Positions 6,483 through 8,348 of a DNA stretch of 8,348 nt are shown here, piece by piece (position 1 is the first letter of the stretch; each line of letters begins with the position of its first letter). Under the pieces are notes generated by a model. That model did no database searches, was not told where the DNA came from, and saw nothing but the letters and a program-made list of their open reading frames with translations. A program made the position numbers and the translations under genes. The stretch covers positions 1 through 8,348 of the forward strand of contig CANGRU010000058.1 in NCBI GenBank assembly GCA_947456315.1, in the 5' to 3' direction. Source of the stretch: Beijerinckiaceae bacterium (GTDB taxonomy: Bacteria; Pseudomonadota; Alphaproteobacteria; Rhizobiales; Beijerinckiaceae).

Positions 6483-6610
6483 GGGATCCTCGCTTTTGTT
6501 GTTTTCGGGACTTGCTCCGGCCTCGGGGGTTTTAGGGCCCTCTACTTTCGGAGAAGATGGTCCTGATTAGCAGAGGCTTTCTGGACTTCCAAGCAGGATC
6601 AGAGGAACCC

Positions 6611-6805
6611 TCAGCCGCCCGCCCGATTGGCCTCTTCCTGGAGGGCCCTCAACTCGGCGGCCAAGGCCTCATAACGGGCCAGCCAGCGGGTGAGCTCGCG
6701 CTTCACGTCGAGATTGGTGGCCTCGTCCTCGAGCTGGCGCACATGCTCCGCCAGCGCTTTCGCGCGGTCCACAGCATCTTGCCAGTTTTTGTCGTAATCG
6801 AGCAT
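6611..6805 (-). CDS. Small coiled-coil hypothetical protein
   Basis: A 64-residue, highly charged protein, almost wholly helical and heptad-like (DRAKALAEHVRQLEDEA, then RWLARYEALAAELRALQEEA), consistent with a short coiled coil. It has no cysteines and no membrane or signal segment. Translation is supported by AAGGTG five bases before the ATG on the minus strand. It is divergent from the YaiI-family gene (97-base gap) and lies upstream of the bicupin gene on the same strand. I cannot assign a function; it could be a small scaffold or regulator, or a poorly conserved protein. Confidence 0.55.
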   Translation of the reverse strand: MLDYDKNWQDAVDRAKALAEHVRQLEDEATNLDVKRELTRWLARYEALAAELRALQEEANRAGG

Positions 6806-6868
6806 GGCGGCACCTTACCCCAGGCGGCCACAATTCGACAGCCCCAAAGGGTGACGCCCCTCCGGGTC

Positions 6869-6901
6869 TTGGCAGGGTGCGGATTGGTCGCTAAGCACCC
6901 T
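6869..6901 (+). promoter_or_regulatory. Candidate promoter and overlapping inverted repeat before the YaiI-family gene
   Basis: TTGGCA (6869-6874) is close to the -35 consensus. After 17 bases comes a weak -10, TAAGCA (6892-6897), which would place the transcription start at or next to the A of the ATG at 6903. A 7-base inverted repeat (AGGGTGC at 6874-6880, GCACCCT at 6895-6901) brackets the spacer and could be an operator or a hairpin. No Shine-Dalgarno precedes the gene. Confidence 0.3.
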
Positions 6902-6902
6902 T

Positions 6903-7373
6903 ATGGCCACCCCCATCACCATTTACCTCGATGCCGATGCCTGCCCCGTCAAGGACGAGGCCTATCGGGTGGCGGAGCGCTATGGGCTCAAAGTCTTTGT
7001 GGTGGCCAATGCCTTCATCAACGTGCCCCGCTCCCCCCTGATCGAACGGGTCATCGTGCCCGTCGGCCCCGATGTCGCCGATGACTGGATTGTCGAGCGG
7101 GCGGGCCCCGGCGCCATCATCGTCACCACCGATATCCCGCTGGCCGCCCGCGGCGTCAAAGCTGGCGCCGAGGTGATTTCGCCCAAGGGCAAAGCTTTTA
7201 ACGAGGATTCCATCGGCCTGGCGCTGGCCACCCGCAATCTGATGGAGGAGCTGCGCAGTGCGGGCGAAACGACCCGCGGCCCCGCCCCCTTCAGCCCGCG
7301 CGACCGCAGTGCTTTCCTGTCAGCGCTGGATCTGGCGGTGAACCGTTTGAAAAGGGCCGGCTTTACAGCCTGA
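6903..7373 (+). CDS. YaiI/YqxD family protein (UPF0178, DUF188)
   Basis: A 156-residue protein that is a full-length, typical member of the widely conserved YaiI/YqxD (UPF0178) family. Its hallmarks are present: [20 protein letters not shown] (7-26) with D10, D12 and C14; the DVADDWIVE acidic motif (57-65); the [13 protein letters not shown] block (72-84); and the C-terminal [15 protein letters not shown] motif (129-143). The acidic residues and fold suggest a PIN-like, metal-dependent nuclease relative, but no function has been established for the family as far as I know. The ATG at 6903 is the only sensible start, and no Shine-Dalgarno precedes it. Upstream is the divergent coiled-coil gene; downstream, 81 bases away, is the intradiol dioxygenase. 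A link to aromatic catabolism is unlikely, and it looks like a housekeeping-type gene among catabolic ones. Confidence 0.92.
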   Translation: MATPITIYLDADACPVKDEAYRVAERYGLKVFVVANAFINVPRSPLIERVIVPVGPDVADDWIVERAGPGAIIVTTDIPLAARGVKAGAEVISPKGKAFNEDSIGLALATRNLMEELRSAGETTRGPAPFSPRDRSAFLSALDLAVNRLKRAGFTA

Positions 7374-7396
7374 CAGGGCGCAAGGCCTTGACTTGC

Positions 7397-7411
7397 CTGC
7401 ACCCGTTGCAG
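7397..7411. promoter_or_regulatory. Short palindrome before the dioxygenase gene, possible operator
   Basis: CTGCA-CCCGT-TGCAG is a perfect 5-base inverted repeat with a 5-base spacer, 44 bases before the dioxygenase start. TTGACT (7388-7393) and TTGACA (7415-7420) flank it and resemble -35 elements, but neither has a clear -10 at the right distance. Placement fits a regulator site for a catabolic gene; the short arms make chance possible. Confidence 0.25.
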
Positions 7412-7454
7412 AGTTTGACATCCAACAAAAATCAAAGCTGCCCGGGAGGCAAAA

Positions 7455-8345
7455 ATGATCATCGAAGACGAAAAGGGCGTCACGCCTGCCGTGCTCAAAG
7501 CGATGGAGGGCACGACCAATGCCCGCGCCCGCCAGATCATGGAAGCCTTCGTGCGCCACGCCCATGCTTTTGCGCAGGACGTGCAGCTGACGGAAGAAGA
7601 GTTCGAGTACGGGCTCGATTTCCTGAACCGCATCGGCAAGACGACCAATGATGTTCACAACGAAGCCATTCTCTTCTCCGATACGATCGGCCTGTCGACG
7701 CTCGTTTGCCTGATGAACAATGGCAAGAATGGCGCGACCGAAACCGCTGCCGCCTTGCTCGGGCCCTTCTGGCGCATGAATTCGCCCAAGACGGAAAACG
7801 GCGGCTCGATTGTGCGCTCTGACACGCCCGGCCCCGTGCTCTTTGCCGATTGTCTGGTCAAAGATCAGAACGGCCATCCGCTGGCGGGTGTCGAGATTGA
7901 TGTGTGGCAATCCTCGCCCGTCGGGCTTTACGAAAATCAGGATGACAGCCAATCCGATATGAATTTGCGCGGTAAATTTGTCAGCGATGCGCAGGGCCGC
8001 TTCTCGTTCCGCTCGGTGACACCCGCGGGCTATCCGATCCCGCTGCACGGTCCTGTGGGCGACATGATCCGCGCGCAGCATCGTCGCCACTTCCGTCCGG
8101 CGCATATCCACTTTCTACTCTTCAAGGAAGGTTTCAAGACGCTCGTCACGCAGGTCTTCGTCGACAATGACAAAGACCTTGAAAATGACGTCGTCTTTGG
8201 TGTGACGCGCGCATTGGTTGGTAATTATGTGAAACACGATGGCAATGCGCCCGCGCCCGATGTGCAAGGCGAGTGGTATTCGCTCGACTATACATTCGTG
8301 ATGGAAACAGGTGTCGCCAAGCTGCCGCATCCACCGATCAAGTAA
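7455..8345 (+). CDS. Intradiol ring-cleavage dioxygenase, hydroxyquinol 1,2-dioxygenase type
   Basis: A 296-residue, complete non-heme Fe(III) dioxygenase. Residues ~20-95 are the helical N-terminal domain of the catechol/hydroxyquinol subfamily, used for dimerisation. The catalytic beta-sandwich follows, with LLGPFW (101-106), AGVEIDVWQ (144-152) and the four iron ligands Y159 (GLYENQ), Y193 (AGYPIP), H217 and H219 (RPAHIHF). The ligand spacing fits hydroxyquinol 1,2-dioxygenase, and YPIPLHGPVGDMI and LVTQVFVDND are also like that subfamily. The expected reaction is intradiol cleavage of 1,2,4-trihydroxybenzene to maleylacetate; catechol or a substituted catechol is an alternative. The enzyme is cytoplasmic, with no signal peptide. 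GGGAGG lies about 5 bases before the ATG. The stop is 3 bases from the window edge, so partner genes such as maleylacetate reductase or a flavin hydroxylase would lie outside. Confidence 0.88.
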   Translation: MIIEDEKGVTPAVLKAMEGTTNARARQIMEAFVRHAHAFAQDVQLTEEEFEYGLDFLNRIGKTTNDVHNEAILFSDTIGLSTLVCLMNNGKNGATETAAALLGPFWRMNSPKTENGGSIVRSDTPGPVLFADCLVKDQNGHPLAGVEIDVWQSSPVGLYENQDDSQSDMNLRGKFVSDAQGRFSFRSVTPAGYPIPLHGPVGDMIRAQHRRHFRPAHIHFLLFKEGFKTLVTQVFVDNDKDLENDVVFGVTRALVGNYVKHDGNAPAPDVQGEWYSLDYTFVMETGVAKLPHPPIK

Positions 8346-8348
8346 GAG

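Noticed and set aside
6063..6566. Plus-strand open frame (167 codons) over the 5' half of the bicupin gene
   Set aside because: Antisense to conserved cupin motifs and without a ribosome site.
7393..7411. Sigma54 promoter before the dioxygenase
   Set aside because: A TTGCA is present, but the required GG about 12 bases upstream is CC.
7320..8111. Minus-strand open frame (263 codons) over the intradiol dioxygenase
   Set aside because: It is antisense to a dioxygenase with all four iron ligands; composition looks like reverse translation noise.

Overview
The window looks like a chromosomal stretch from an alphaproteobacterium, probably Hyphomicrobiales-like. The reasons are a fairly high GC content with clear Shine-Dalgarno sites, a mosaic of aromatic-catabolism genes of the kind common in that group, and two copies of a palindromic intergenic repeat starting CGTCATTGCGAG, a type I associate with Bradyrhizobium-like genomes. 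The taxonomic call is inference and no species is claimed.

Layout from left to right. Positions 1-177 (minus) hold the N-terminus of a class II aldolase/adducin-like protein that runs off the left edge. A palindromic repeat (209-295) separates it from 303-2195 (minus), a QuiC1-type fusion of a 3-dehydroshikimate dehydratase TIM barrel and an HPPD-like extradiol domain. Divergent from this lies 2379-3365 (plus), a 4,5-dihydroxyphthalate decarboxylase family protein, closed by a strong terminator. Next is 3458-4204 (plus), a complete class II aldolase/adducin protein. A second copy of the repeat (4217-4298) sits between it and a convergent small cupin (4305-4766, minus). A small cysteine-rich protein (4928-5200, plus) faces a bicupin protein (5253-6482, minus), with a hairpin terminator between them. 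Then come a small coiled-coil protein (6611-6805, minus), a YaiI/YqxD (UPF0178) protein (6903-7373, plus), and finally an intradiol dioxygenase of hydroxyquinol 1,2-dioxygenase type (7455-8345, plus), complete at the right edge.

How the genes may work together. QuiC1, the 4,5-dihydroxyphthalate decarboxylase family and the class II aldolase-type decarboxylases (PhtC-like) each have characterised relatives that produce protocatechuate, from dehydroshikimate or dihydroxyphthalates. The intradiol dioxygenase would open a trihydroxylated ring such as hydroxyquinol. Two cupins of unknown substrate complete what looks like a peripheral aromatic-acid catabolic neighbourhood. No ring-hydroxylating oxygenase, transporter or transcriptional regulator is in the window, so the true substrate cannot be read from it. 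The coiled-coil/YaiI pair looks like ordinary genes inserted between the catabolic ones.

No tRNA, rRNA, CRISPR array, transposase or phage gene was seen.
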